Shown here piece after piece: positions 49,091 to 61,170 of a stretch of 64,000 nucleotides of DNA (its first letter is position 1; each line of letters starts with the position of its first letter). Position numbers and translations under genes: made by a program. The DNA is from Aphelocoma coerulescens (Eukaryota > Chordata > Aves > Passeriformes > Corvidae), in assembly GCF_041296385.1 (NCBI RefSeq), contig NC_091014.1, positions 15,661,578 through 15,725,577 on the forward strand, written 5' to 3'. The notes below the pieces were generated by a model that had not been told where the DNA came from, did not search any database, and worked only from the letters and a program-made list of their open reading frames with translations.

Positions 49091-50215
49091 AATATCACAA
49101 AATGGTTGAGATTGGGAGGAACTTCTGGAAGTTTTCTGATCCATCCATCCTTTTCAAGCAGGGCCACTTAGAAATGGTTGCCTAGCGCTATGACCCTGTA
49201 TCCAAGGAGGGAAATTCCAGCACCTCTCCGGGCAACCTGTGCCAGTGCTCCGTCATCTTTATAGTGCAGAAGTGCTTCCTGATGTTCAAACAACATCATC
49301 CATGTTTCAGTTTGTGACCCTTGCCTCTGGTCCTGTCAATGGGCACATCTGAAAAGACTCTGACTCTGTCCCCTTTATACACTCCTTTCTGGTCATTTTC
49401 TGAAAGCTGCTTTCTTAGTTGGGTGGTCTCTGATATCCTGGTGCATGGGGTTGTTCTCCAGCTGCAGGACTTTGCACTTCTTATTCAACCTTGTGGGGTT
49501 CCTGTAGGCCTGTTTCTCCAGCCTGTTGAGCTCCCTTGGGATAGCAGCATGGCTCTCTGGCCCCTACTCTCAGTTTTGTGTCATCTGCGAACTGGCTGAG
49601 CATGCACCACCACCTAATGAAGGTGGTAAACAGGATTAAACCTAATATTGACCCCTGGGGTACATTGCCAGTTACTGGCTTCCAGCTGGACTTCATGCCA
49701 CTGATCACGACCCTCTGAGCCTGGCCATTCAGCCAGTTTTTGGTCCATCTCCCTGTCTGCTCATCCAGCCTATACTTCAGCACCTTCCCTGTGAGACTCT
49801 TGTGGCAGACAGTGTTGGAAAGCCTTATTAAATATCCACTGCTGTCCCCTTTTTTACCAGGACAGTCATTTCATCACAGAAGGTTGTTAAGTTTGTTAAG
49901 CATGACTTGCATTTGGTGAATCCATGCTGACTCTTCTGTATGATTCTTGTCTTTCATGTGCTTAGAAATGGTTTCCAGGATTAGCTACTCCATCAGCTTC
50001 CAAGGGATCAAGCTGAGTCTCACTAGCCTGTAGTCCCCTGGGTCCTCTTTCTTGAAGATCGCATTACATTTGCTTTCTTCTAGTCTTCAGGCACTCCTCC
50101 CAATTTTGGTGGTGAATCAAGGATTATAGAGTAGCTTTACAATGGCATCAGCCAGTTCCCTCAGGTTCATCATCCATCCCCAGGAAGATCTCCATGATAT
50201 TTGGGCCATCCAATA
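49091..50215 (-). mobile_element. CR1 LINE with RT remnant (dead)
   Basis: About 1.1 kb of reverse-oriented CR1. Reading the minus strand, a broken frame holds NWLNGQAQRVVISG, PQGSILG and QFADDTK, the last containing the reverse-transcriptase catalytic aspartates. The rest of the RT fingers and palm lies at 49800-50215 in broken frames, and the 3' end at 49091-49350 is strongly decayed. It is not functional. Confidence 0.9.
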
Positions 50216-53200
50216 TCTGAAAGGGAAGTCTAGAAGCAGCTCTGTCTTGTAAGTTGAAGCAGGAAACAAGCAACACTGAAGCAAGTCTAAGAAGTGGAAG
50301 ATTATTGCTAGTGGTTGAAAATTACTGATACGTAACAGGTTGAAATGACTTCAACTGGAGTTAGTAAGTGTGATGCTTATGCTAAAACCACTACTGAAGT
50401 TAATAAATAGCATCAAAACCATCAGTAGTTCAGCAGCTAGAGTCATGGGTAGTCAATACAGAAAACTCATTCAACTGGCCTTTTTAGCTTGACTTTTATG
50501 CATGAATTGTGTTACTGCCAGCTGCAGCAAGTTTTGGCTTCGAAGGACAGCACAATGACACTCTGGAGGGAACAGCTACCCTCTTCTGCTCATCAACAGA
50601 CTTCAAGTGCAGCTCTGGACTTAAGAGAAAAGGTTTTAATACTGGAGTCCCTGTCCAAGACCTTTAATCCTTATGCCCTGCCAAAACCTAACTCAACAGA
50701 GAAATCTGTTTGGACAGATGGAGGCAAAGGCTGTCATTTTATACAATTTCATACTGTTGCTATTCTGAGTGTTATTCTGTTTGACCTGCCCACAAACAGC
50801 TCACTTTATCTTTCCCATTCCTAAGTTCCCTTACCTGAAATTCAGTTTTGTGTGACAGCTCTGACACCACAAAGTTATTCTAACTGCCTTCCTCCAGCTC
50901 TTGCTCAGTGTCACAAGCATCCAATACATCTGCAATATTTCTTTAGAGAAGTATTGCTTCTCTGCTTTCTCAGCTTTACCTTGTGCTACCACAGATGACA
51001 GTTCAGCTGACAAAATAAAAATTTGCATCACCCACTGACTGTGCTAACTCCTGACTTTGATAATGGCCTTGTTCTTCCAGAAGCTGCAAACACAGATCTA
51101 CAAGAGTGAAATCAGTAGGCTGTAAGAATTGGAGTATATCCACTGACTCCAAGGGATGTAGGGAAAGGCTTACTTGCCTTAAAGGACTAACTTCTCCTGC
51201 GCATATATTTTCAGGATTATTGGAGGAGTGTAGCTTGGGTAGTGTCTACTGAATATAGTTAAGCTTGAATTTGTAGACATTCACCAGATTAACTACTTTA
51301 AGGATTTGTAGTGAAGGAGGAGGAGAATGCTGCCTTGATGTATGACAAGGTGGCATGTAAGCAGCTTTATTTTTGGGAATGTTGAGCTTGACAAAGATGC
51401 TCAAGCTAGTGGAAGAAGAAGCCATGGTCTCTCTACAGCCTTATCCAGCCAAAGCAGAGGCTAGAATTAGAAAAACATAGAGATAACACAGAATTGGACA
51501 AAATATCCAAGTCACTTACTCATTAGAAGATTCCTTCTGGATACTGAAGGTAGATACAGAGGTGAATTACCTGACACCAAGATGAAGGTAGAATGCAGAA
51601 AAGCTGCACTGTTATGCGAGTAGCATTTAGTGATCATCAGCTGGACCCAAGAAATAAAATATTTATATCTTGGGCTTTTGAATGGATACACCAAGAAGGA
51701 TACAGCCATTTCAGGCACTGATGTTGGCATTTCATTGCCGTTATAGGCTTCTCTTCAATGCAGGATGGAACGTCTTAGAGCCCATCTTTTGAGGTAGAGG
51801 TGATTTGATCTGTCCTGTAAATTCCAATAATGGATGCTACAACAACTGGAGAGGAGATTCTTTTTCAGAATTAGAGTTGTTGTCTGGAATGCCCTGTTCA
51901 AACTGCATGGGTAGATGTTGGCCTCACTGATCTCTCAGCCTGCCTAGGCTGTCTTTAAAATTCAGTTTCCTTAACCACATATCTGTATAGCAATGTCTTC
52001 TGCCTCTGAATGTAGGCAGAAATATCATCTCCTCAGGACTGCCAGGATTCTCTACAGCTTCCATGGCTGCCAGACTGTTACTAATGCCAGCTGCAGAGTT
52101 TTTAATCTTCAACAAATTATATCTGGAGCTGGGCATCTGAAACTGGTTATTTCTCCTTGTGACAACTAATGCTGAAAGCAGCAGAGTTGTGTGCAAATGG
52201 CTCTTGTCTTCATGGCACTGACCTTTCAATTTGAAATTGTAATAATTTCCTTTAGGAAACTATCCCGGGGACTACTGCAGAACTTTTGCATATTTGGGGA
52301 AGCAGACTCTCCTGGGATTGGACCTGTTGGTATTCATCCAGCCCCTTAAGGTTTGCCATCATGTGGTCAGTTGACAAATGCACACACTGGTCAAGGTGTT
52401 AAGGTGGTCAAGGCTAGTGGAAGTGCATCAGTGAGTGCTTGTCTGATTATGTTAGAAGGAAACATACAGTGTCTGCCAAGCCCTAAGGTGGTATTTGAAC
52501 CTTGGGTAGGCTGGTGTGTCTGTGCCTGGGAAAAGGATCTTGGCTTTGCCTTTCTGGCAAAGAGAGGAATTCTCAATGACCTTGATGTCACAAGTGCAGC
52601 TGCTGTGTTCATCTTTCTCAGCAGCCTTCCAAGGGTGATGGAGCCTTTGCAATTGATTTCTTGATAGTAACCTCATGGGAGATAACAAATGGGATTTAGT
52701 TCTTGTTGTTGGCCCCAATGCAGCTGAGGGGCCCCTGGCTGGTAGGGCCTGACCAACCTTATGTTATATATATATATATATTGGGAAACCAACATTCACA
52801 CTATTCAGTCTTCCCCACCAAACTTGTTCATTGTGGACATGCACAGGTTGCTCTCTCTAACTCTCTTTTATGAGTTAGTGATGGCACAGCTCTGGAGGGC
52901 AGTATAGTGTCCTGAGAGGTGTGTTAGTGCTAAATAGCAAATGTTAGGCTCCTTGATATCCAGAAAGATGTGGTTCCACTGTTGTTCATCCTGTGTGTAT
53001 GTATTAGTCACTCCTATCAGAAACAGAATGGTGATGTCTCAGGTGAGCTGGCCTGCCACAGCAGTCCCATACACCTGAATGGGCAGCTCAGGTCCTTAAC
53101 CTGGAGTAAAACGCAGGATCTGTGGAGCAATTCTTGTGATCCCACCTGCAGGAAAAAGCCAGACCCACAAACTGGGAGGAGAAGACATCAGAGACTGGCA

Positions 53201-54683
53201 GGAGTACAAGGAGTAAATGATCAGTGAGTAAGATCAGTGAGAGCAGATATCATTGCAGAGAGTGCTGCACAAAGGTAGGAGCCGTCCTTAAGGTGTTTGT
53301 TTCTGTGCCATGAGCAGGCAAATGGCACACACGGTGCATGTACTGTATGAAGGAAGTGCCCAGGTAAGAAGACACCTAAGATCATAGAATAGATAGTGAG
53401 CATGGAAATTGCAGAGTGGATGTGACAGGGCACATGTGGTTTGTATGGTGCTCTTTGGGCTGCAAGGAGGAAACTGCGACCTGGGGAGACGTTTGTGGTC
53501 ATGTAGATGTAACCTAAGGTAACTGTAATGCAGTTCTTGGTACCTAACCATATCCAACTTAAATATGTGTGTCTAATGAGCTAAAGGCATTATTTAAATG
53601 CCTATTTAAAACCAGGTTTCTATAAAGTGTTGCCTTTTACCTCTGGACAGCACAGTGTTCTTCCAAACCAAAAAAAGTTTGTATATAAGTACGTTATTAT
53701 ATATCCACTCAGGCATGTGTTACTAGCCTAGGAGGCCAAGTCACCTGAAGCCATCACCATTCAGCTTGTGAAGGGAACACATAATGCATGTGTACAGGAT
53801 GAACAGTGTTAAGAGACATAGAGAAAAATAAATATGTACAGAGAAAGACCACAGTAACAAGAAATGTTTGTTCTGTAAGAGGTCCTTTTTAGCTCTAGTA
53901 GTTAAGTTGCATCTCTGTGCTATGGATGTATTTTGAACTTTTTATGCAAAATCTGCATTAACAAACCCAATAAACTGGTTAATAGCTATTAGGTGGAAAT
54001 TAGTCTCTTTTGGGGAACATTTAGAGCTCCTCCTAGTGCCTTTGGTGTAATACTGTAGAGGAGCTGTACCAATTACACTCAAAATATCTTGCAATTTTCA
54101 CAGAAATAAAAAGTAATTAACAGCTTGCATTAGTGTTCTCATTATCTAAGTTCTGAACTGTTTCAAGGCTAGGATTTTAACTGGAAAATGATTGGAAAGC
54201 TTTCCCTTAAGAACTATTCCCTTTTCCTTTTAATCTCTCTCTCTTATATAAACAGATTTTAGAGTACTTGTTTGTGGTACTGTTGCTGGGGAGAACAGTT
54301 ACATCTTTGGTTTATTAGAGCCAGACAAGACAACTAGGAGAGCTGGATAAACCTGTGAATTTTCATGATGAGACTGTTTGAAATTACCCATCAGCATGTG
54401 TAATTATTTTCTGTTTATCTTATATTTTCAAAACAAATGTATACTCTAAAGGATATTAGCTAGCTAATTGTGGTTAGAGCCTAAGCTTTGTATGCCAATA
54501 AATCAGAGAGGGAATTCTTCTAGCCTATTTTATTTTACATTATTCTTCCTGAACTCTGAATTCCTTTGTAAAGTAAAATTTTACTATAGCAAAGACATAT
54601 AAATGCTAAGTAGTACTTTTGTAATAGAATAATATTAATATTTACCATAATATATATAAACATAATATTTATATAGCCTTGAA
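50216..54683. other. Intergenic, nothing recognised
   Basis: Unique sequence with a short (TA)n run. No exon-like homology on either strand. Confidence 0.65.
52765..52781. repeat. Short (TA)n microsatellite
   Basis: About eight TA units in intergenic DNA; the only clear dinucleotide run seen in the right half. Confidence 0.85.
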
Positions 54684-55023
54684 AAGAGAAGAGAAGGTTT
54701 AGGGATGACCTAATTGCAGCCTCCCAGTACCTGAAGGGAGCCTACAAGAAAGATGGAGAGGGACTTTTTTACAAGGGCATGTAGTGACAGGGCGAGGGGG
54801 AATGGTTCAAACTGAGAGTAGGTTTAGATTAGATATTAGGAAGAAATTCTTTACTGTGAGCATGGTGAGGCACTGGAGCAGGTTGCCCAGAGAAGCTGTG
54901 GATGCCCCATCCCCGGAACTATTCAAGGCCAGGCTCAATAGAGCTCTGAGCAACCTGGTCTAGTGAAAAGTGTCCCTGTCCACAGCAGAGGGGCTGGAAC
55001 TAGATACCTTTAAGGTAATTTCC

Positions 55024-55388
55024 TGTGGATGCTGAAAGCTTGATGCAGAGAAATTTTCCAGCTTTCTGCCAGCATCCATGTGAAAGCCTTGCTTTCACAT
55101 GCATGCTAGCTGTAAACAGTGAGAGGTTTTTGTAAAGTAATACTTTTATCTTGCACCTGCAAGCTTGTTATGCATCTTGTTATGTTACTGACTGGAGAAA
55201 TATTTTGAAAGGGGTGTTGTAGGGTTTAACCAATCATTCTAAGAGGTGGATGGTCAAAGGACTAATAACCTTATGCCATTCAAGTGAAACAGGTTATATA
55301 AACGAGTTTGGAAATTAATAAATAATTCCATTCCCTTCCTGGACTGGAGTATGCCGCTTTTTTTGCCGTACCGGGTACAACAGCAACA
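55024..55388 (+). mobile_element. Solo ERV LTR nested in a CR1
   Basis: A 365-bp element, TGTGGATG to CAGCAACA, flanked by the 6-bp duplication ATTTCC (55018-55023 and 55389-55394). It interrupts a CR1 whose sequence runs on at 55395. It has a TATA-like GTTATATAAACG, an AATAAATAA polyadenylation signal shortly after, and a short U5-like end. Length and layout resemble alpharetrovirus/ERVK LTRs. No internal genes remain. Confidence 0.85.
55077..55101. repeat. Hairpin inside the nested LTR
   Basis: CATGTGAAAGC and GCTTTCACATG, perfect 11-bp arms with a CTT loop, near the 5' end of the LTR at 55024-55388. A second, imperfect inverted repeat (GGATGCTG..AAAGCT against AGCTTT..CAGCATCC) lies just 5' of it. 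Confidence 0.7.
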
Positions 55389-55420
55389 ATTTCCAACCCA
55401 AGATTTGATTCTATGAAGTA

Positions 55421-58400
55421 TACTAAAAATTTCTATGACATAGTTGAAGCATAATGGCAAATTTAGGTTGAGAAGTTCCACTTGTTCTGTGTCAAGCTAG
55501 GGGACAGGTAGTTACTGACTTTGCTCATGTTAAAATCACGCTGTTGCCAAAAGCCATCAGTAACTGCTTTTAGACTGATGCAAAATTCTGTTTTAGTGAA
55601 GTAACATTGTGGGCTTAAAGCTGGTGAAAGTCTTGATATGTGTCAGCTGAACTATTCTTGAGCTTGATCAAAAAAACTGGCATTGCATTGGGTACTTTGG
55701 CTGACAGTGTGAGGGAACTAGCCAGCTTTGGGAAACTGGGATGTTTTGGCAGTTGAAATCCACTAGAAGGAGATAAAAACCCTCAAAAACCTGTAAAAGT
55801 TTTTGCTTCCTGGAAGTGTTGACTATGGTTTTATCTCCTTGTAGGTATAAATTCAGAATGTCTAGGTAATTAGATGTACTTCTCAAACATTTTCACTGTG
55901 AATTAATCATCTTGAACCGTGCTTTTCTACTTTCCTGTGCTCTTGAGAGAGCAGTTTTTAGAAAGCACACAATTATTTTATGCTTGAGATAACAGAGAAT
56001 CCAGGGCTCTTGACAAGCCAGTGGACTCATTAGGACAATAGTAGATCACACTAATGAGTGCGGTACCAGCTGTCAAGTGATGTAGCACATGGTGCTGGAA
56101 GTATGCACGGAATGAAGATTGACTTTCCCTGTATTTCAGCTCAGTATTAAAGTGGTCTCACAGACCACTTGGACAGTTTGTGCAGTGCAAGGACTGTGCT
56201 TGTGGCACTAAAGCAGGCAACCTGTTTTCAGAGCCTGTGATTCTCCTTGCTGCTGAAGAAGCATTGTGCCCACCTAGAAGGTAGGGTTGCTATGTTGCTG
56301 TGATAAAACATTGCTTATGTAGGGAGATAAAGAATGGGAATTTAAGCCTTCACCTTTGAATGATATCTCTTTTTCTACCTTTGTGAGGCACTGAGTCCCT
56401 CCTAGTCTTTGAAAGGAGCTCAAAATTGAGCAGAATTACTCAATCCTGGAAGCACAGCGAGAAGACAAAGCATCTACTTTTCAGGTTACTCCAGAGATGG
56501 CACATTAAGAGCCTTTGTCTCTGAGCCGTTTCTGTCTGATGTTAGTGTTTAGGGCCGTGTATGTCAAAGGAGGATTCCTTTACTTGCCAAAATAATCTGT
56601 AATGAAACAACATATTTATCATGGATAGAAGAGCTGACTGTCTGAAAAGCAAGGCTTTGTTTGTTAATCTGGCTTCACCGGGACAGTGAAGAAAACTTAA
56701 GAGTCTTCTTAATGTAGGGTTAAAAGGCAGATTGTAATGTGATGTAGAGCACAGAAGTATGCTGCCTTAGCAATGAGCTGATGAAAGCATCATCATTACT
56801 AATTGCACTATTTGCATAGAGGATATTGTTCAGTTTGGGTGAGTGAACTGAGATATTTTGAAATCTACTTGGACATAATTTTTTTAAGATGGCTTGCAAT
56901 AGTCTTATCTGCATCAACAATCACAGCTGAAATTGGGACCATATATCTCAAACAGACATTGAATTCCTGTATCTGTTGAATCTGAAGCTGTCACGACTCT
57001 AAATGTCTTTACAGTCTTTCTGTTTGAATTGTGGTTGACTGCTGACACTATAAAAGCAACCCAAGCAGATATAATGATAAAATTCCTAAATTTGGGTATC
57101 TGCTTCATTACACTCACCCCTATTTGCATTTGTTCAGGACTTTTTCTGGCTCCTATTGCCACTTGAAATGTTTCTGGTGAATCCGTTCCCAGGCATGACT
57201 TTTGATTAAGTGAATGGAAATAAAGAGAAGGATCAACCTTTTATTGTGAAAGACTCCAGTACTTGTGAAAATTTTAAGTTTTTCATGGAGAGATTGATGG
57301 ATTAAGTACTAAAAGGAAAGCTAGACTTTTCCATTCGAGGTGTTTTGCTTAATTTAAGGTCTAGTTCAGGGGTATTCAAAGTTCATAAACTAATGGAGCT
57401 TCAGTGGCATACGATACAAGACCTCAGATATTGAAGCCTGTACTTTTGCACAGGACTTGTTGGACACAGAACAGCAAGATGCTTACCATGCATTAACACA
57501 ATGTATTCTGAAATACATGATTTCTGTCAGGTAATATTTGGATTGCATGATTTAACTAATAGTCACTTGCATGCTATGTAAGTACTATTCTTGCCAGGTC
57601 AGATTCAAATCATTAATAGCCACTTGGATTTTTGGTCATTGCTGTTAGGTTCAGGTGTTATCAACAGATTGTAAATTTGCTAAATGAATTGTATTGCTAG
57701 AATATGGAGTGCAGCTGTTGTTATTCCTCATATTAATTACACAAAATTTCTTTTGCTGATGTACAAGTTACCTTGAACAATCCAGTTAGATATTCAATAT
57801 TCTTATTGTCACCCTCTTACTGTAGAAAGAAAACACCCAATTTTAGAATTCTGTTCTTGTATTACAAAATATGCTTGACTGGACATACAAGAGGAAATAT
57901 TAAAACAAAAAATGTAATTGAGACCACTGAAATTTAGGTTCTAGTTTTTTCATTTCTTTCTTCCTCCTGTTTCCTTTCCTACGCAGATGGTTTCTAGCTA
58001 GGTTTTGATAGGACTTGTACAGTTCCTATCAAAGCCCTGTGATTTACAGCCATGCAAGCATGGATCTTGTGTCTTTTCTTCCATCTTAACAGGCAGCATA
58101 CAGCCCTTTTTCTCTTGGTGAATTATATCTGTTCTGTAATAGATGGAGAGCTGGCAGAAAAATGGCTGGAGTAGTTATGAAGGTGAGAAAAAAGCCCAGA
58201 TGAACTATCCTACCATGACCTGCATTTCATATTCCCTATTCTTTTCTTTTCTTTCAGTTTTGCTACTTTCAGTGTTCCTAAACCACTCCATTGAGAGGCA
58301 CAAGAGCACAAAAATAAGGTGTGACCTTAGACCAATTTCCATTAATGCGTACAATAACTTTGTCATAGCTTTTCTTTGCTAGTGCTGCTCTCAGACTTAT

Positions 58401-60754
58401 TTCTTAATAGCATACTTCAAAGGCTTAAAATTAAAGTAATCTAAAATATCTGTCAGTGGGAGAAGAAAACCTATTAAACAACAGCAAGAGAAAATCTAAG
58501 AGCTATCTTAGGCTAAATGTTACCCACATCAGTTGGTATACCAGAAGTGTGAAACCTGATATTGAATAATCTTGCAGTCTTGATTAGAAAATGATTTTTT
58601 TTTTTCCATTTATTGACCTGGAATGAGATGGAAGTATAATTCCTGAGCACTTAAACTAGCTCAGGCTATGACTGTGCATTAAAGTAGGTAATGTTCTGGT
58701 TTTTGGGTTTCTTAAGTTTGTCATTTTAATGTAAACTTCTGAAAAGCTGATCACTCTCTCACTAGGCAGCTAGCTTTTTAAAAAGGGTTTGCTATCCTGC
58801 ATGGCAATTTCCCTTGCTTTAAGTTACTAGTTCATGTCTGCTATTCTTAAATGTCATGTGATTAAAGTAAAGCCTAAAATAAAGCCTTTCTGATAGCCAG
58901 TTCCTAACATCTGACAAATAGTATTGCAGTGTTTAAATGTAAAATAATTGGATTAAGAGAATGTTATTACCAAAAAAGTCTTGCCAAAGTTGTATCATTT
59001 ACTGGGTTGGTTTCATAGTATGGAAAGCACATGGGGCTCCAATTATTGAGAACTAGACTGCCCATAACACCAAGCATTGCTCTGTCAGGACTTGGGTCCA
59101 TTTCTTGCTTCACCTACTATGAAATTTTAATAATGTTCTAATGAGGCAAGTCAACAGTAGAATTAAACTTTTTTTCTGACACACAGCTTAAAGAAAATAA
59201 AAACATACTTCTTTAGTAAATACTGTATTTAATCTCTACAGTTCCAGGTAGCTCTGAGAATGAATAAGATCTCTTGCTTTCACAATGATTATTAATGTTC
59301 ACTCCAAAGCTGGGTTTGCCGATGTGGCCACCAAAGTACCAACAGAAAACAACTTTTTCAGTGATGACTAATAATCTAGGCAATTTGGGTGGACCTCTTG
59401 GGCAGTTTGAAATAAATAATGAGATTGAATTAGGGATCTGCATTCTGTGTCTTTAAATTTTATTTGAGAGATTAATTTTCCTTTGTCTCTCTTTTTATTA
59501 CCTTTTATGTCATGTGTATTTTATGATATTTATAAAAGTTAGTGTTTGATAAACATCACAGTATGTGAGTAAAATATAAATTCAGTTCAATATAAAATAC
59601 ACTTATAATATACTACATTGTTTACAAACATATTTCACTTAGTCTACATTCAGTCAAAAAGCCAGGCAAGTCTCTGGGCACAAAGGAAATGCATCAGAGT
59701 GCGAGCTGTCCTTATAAACTTGCAAATATGGTTGCATTAGGCTAAGCTAATCACTGCTGAGGCAAATGAGCATCAGACCTGGAATACTAATAGAAACTTC
59801 TGACCATCCTGTGGTTCATCCAGGGAGACATGTACCTGGGAGAGGGCTATGAAAAAGCATCACAGCAGGATCAGAAGGAAAGGACAAAGTGAAGGAGTTT
59901 CTGTAGTGGTACAGACAGTCTAGTTATTTGAGATTGACACACCTGGGACCTGTGTCTACCACGGCTGGAAAAGGAGAAACAACTACTAAAAACCAGAGTA
60001 AGAGAAATAATTTTAAAATAGCAAAAAATAAAACCAAATGAACCCCTGCTGGATGATGAAAGAACTAACAATTGCATGGCATAGGACTGAGAACATAAGG
60101 TTCACTTTGTCTCTAAGTCTTTACTTACAGTTCCAAAGGAGCAGACTTGGTTGAAAGATCATGTAGCCACTTCCTTAAAAAAAAAGAGGTGAAAGAGAAA
60201 CTGATGCAGCAAACTGAGATGAGGAGAGGGCAATGCCAGATAGTGGATTTGGGGTGATGTTGCTACTGTATAGTTCACAATGGGATTAACATGCCTTCCA
60301 CCATTGATTTGTCTTGAGCAGAGTAGGCAACCCTGAATGTCAGATATCTGAGTCTGTTTTTCTTCTTATAGAGATGAACTTTCTTGGTGTAATAACTTCA
60401 AAAACTGTTGAGCGTAAGAAAGCCACAAACAACTTTTTGAGGACTTGCTCTCTGCCCTAATACAGTATTTTCTCAGGTACTAAAGAAACCAAAAAGTAAA
60501 GTTTTGTAAAACAAGTGCTGTTATTGGATGCTGTGTAGGAATCAGTTGAAGCCTGTTGCAAATTTCATTGTGTTTCCCAGAGTTCAAGATATGCCCTGTG
60601 GTGCCAGACCAATCTCTGATGGTGAAAATTGAAAATGCTGTTTAAGGAGAACACACAAATCTAGCTGCTTTCTACCATCCATTCTACTTATACACCTCTA
60701 CTATCTACATTCATTGTGTGAGGGATGCTGGAGGGGGAAGTCCTGGTCTGTTTC
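55421..60754. other. Intergenic, nothing recognised
   Basis: AT-rich and unique by eye. No exon or repeat recognised. Confidence 0.65.
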
Positions 60755-61170
60755 TTCTGTTTACACCTGCTTGAACCTTTTGCCTCTAGAGCTTCCTATG
60801 GCAACAGATTCCATAAGTTCACTATAACCCATGGGGGGAAAAAAATGGTTTATACATTTTAAATTGATCCCCTTCCATTTTCAGTGAGTGATCTATAGTT
60901 CTGATACTTGAAGGATTTGGTGGAAAAACTTATGCATGTTACTTTTCCTCTGCTTCATGATTTTGTAAGCTTTGCTTGTATGCCCTCTCAGCATTTTTAG
61001 TTCTCCTTGCAAAGCATCTGATCTCTCCCTTTCATCATTCTGGTTGCCCTTCTGTACTTCTTCCCTCTCTCTGCTATTTCCTTCCTGATGTGTGGAGAGT
61101 GGGGCTGCAAATTGTGCTTGAGATGAGAGCTCAGCAAGGTTTTGCATGGAGGCAGAATGGTGCCCCACAT
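60755..61170 (-). mobile_element. Ancient CR1/L3-like LINE fragment
   Basis: A diverged reverse-oriented match to old amniote CR1 lineages: TTGCCTCTAGAGCTTCCTATG, ATTCCATAAGTTCACTATA, TTTCATCATTCTGGTTGCCC and GTGCTTGAGATGAGAGCTCA line up in the expected order. It is more eroded than the other CR1 copies in the window, so it probably belongs to an older family. Confidence 0.6.

Larger units (their letters stand above)
54684..55420 (+). mobile_element. CR1 LINE 3' end, split by an LTR
   Basis: CR1 3' sequence from GAAGGTTTAGGGATGACC (54684 onward), through GTTGCCCAGAGAAGCTGTGG, to 55023. It resumes at 55395 with AACCCAAGATTTGATTCTATG. The LTR at 55024-55388 is nested in it, so the CR1 is the older insertion. 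Confidence 0.9.

Noticed and set aside
53380..53400. ATCATAGAATAG, similar to a reversed CR1 tail
   Set aside because: No CR1 body sequence follows on either side.
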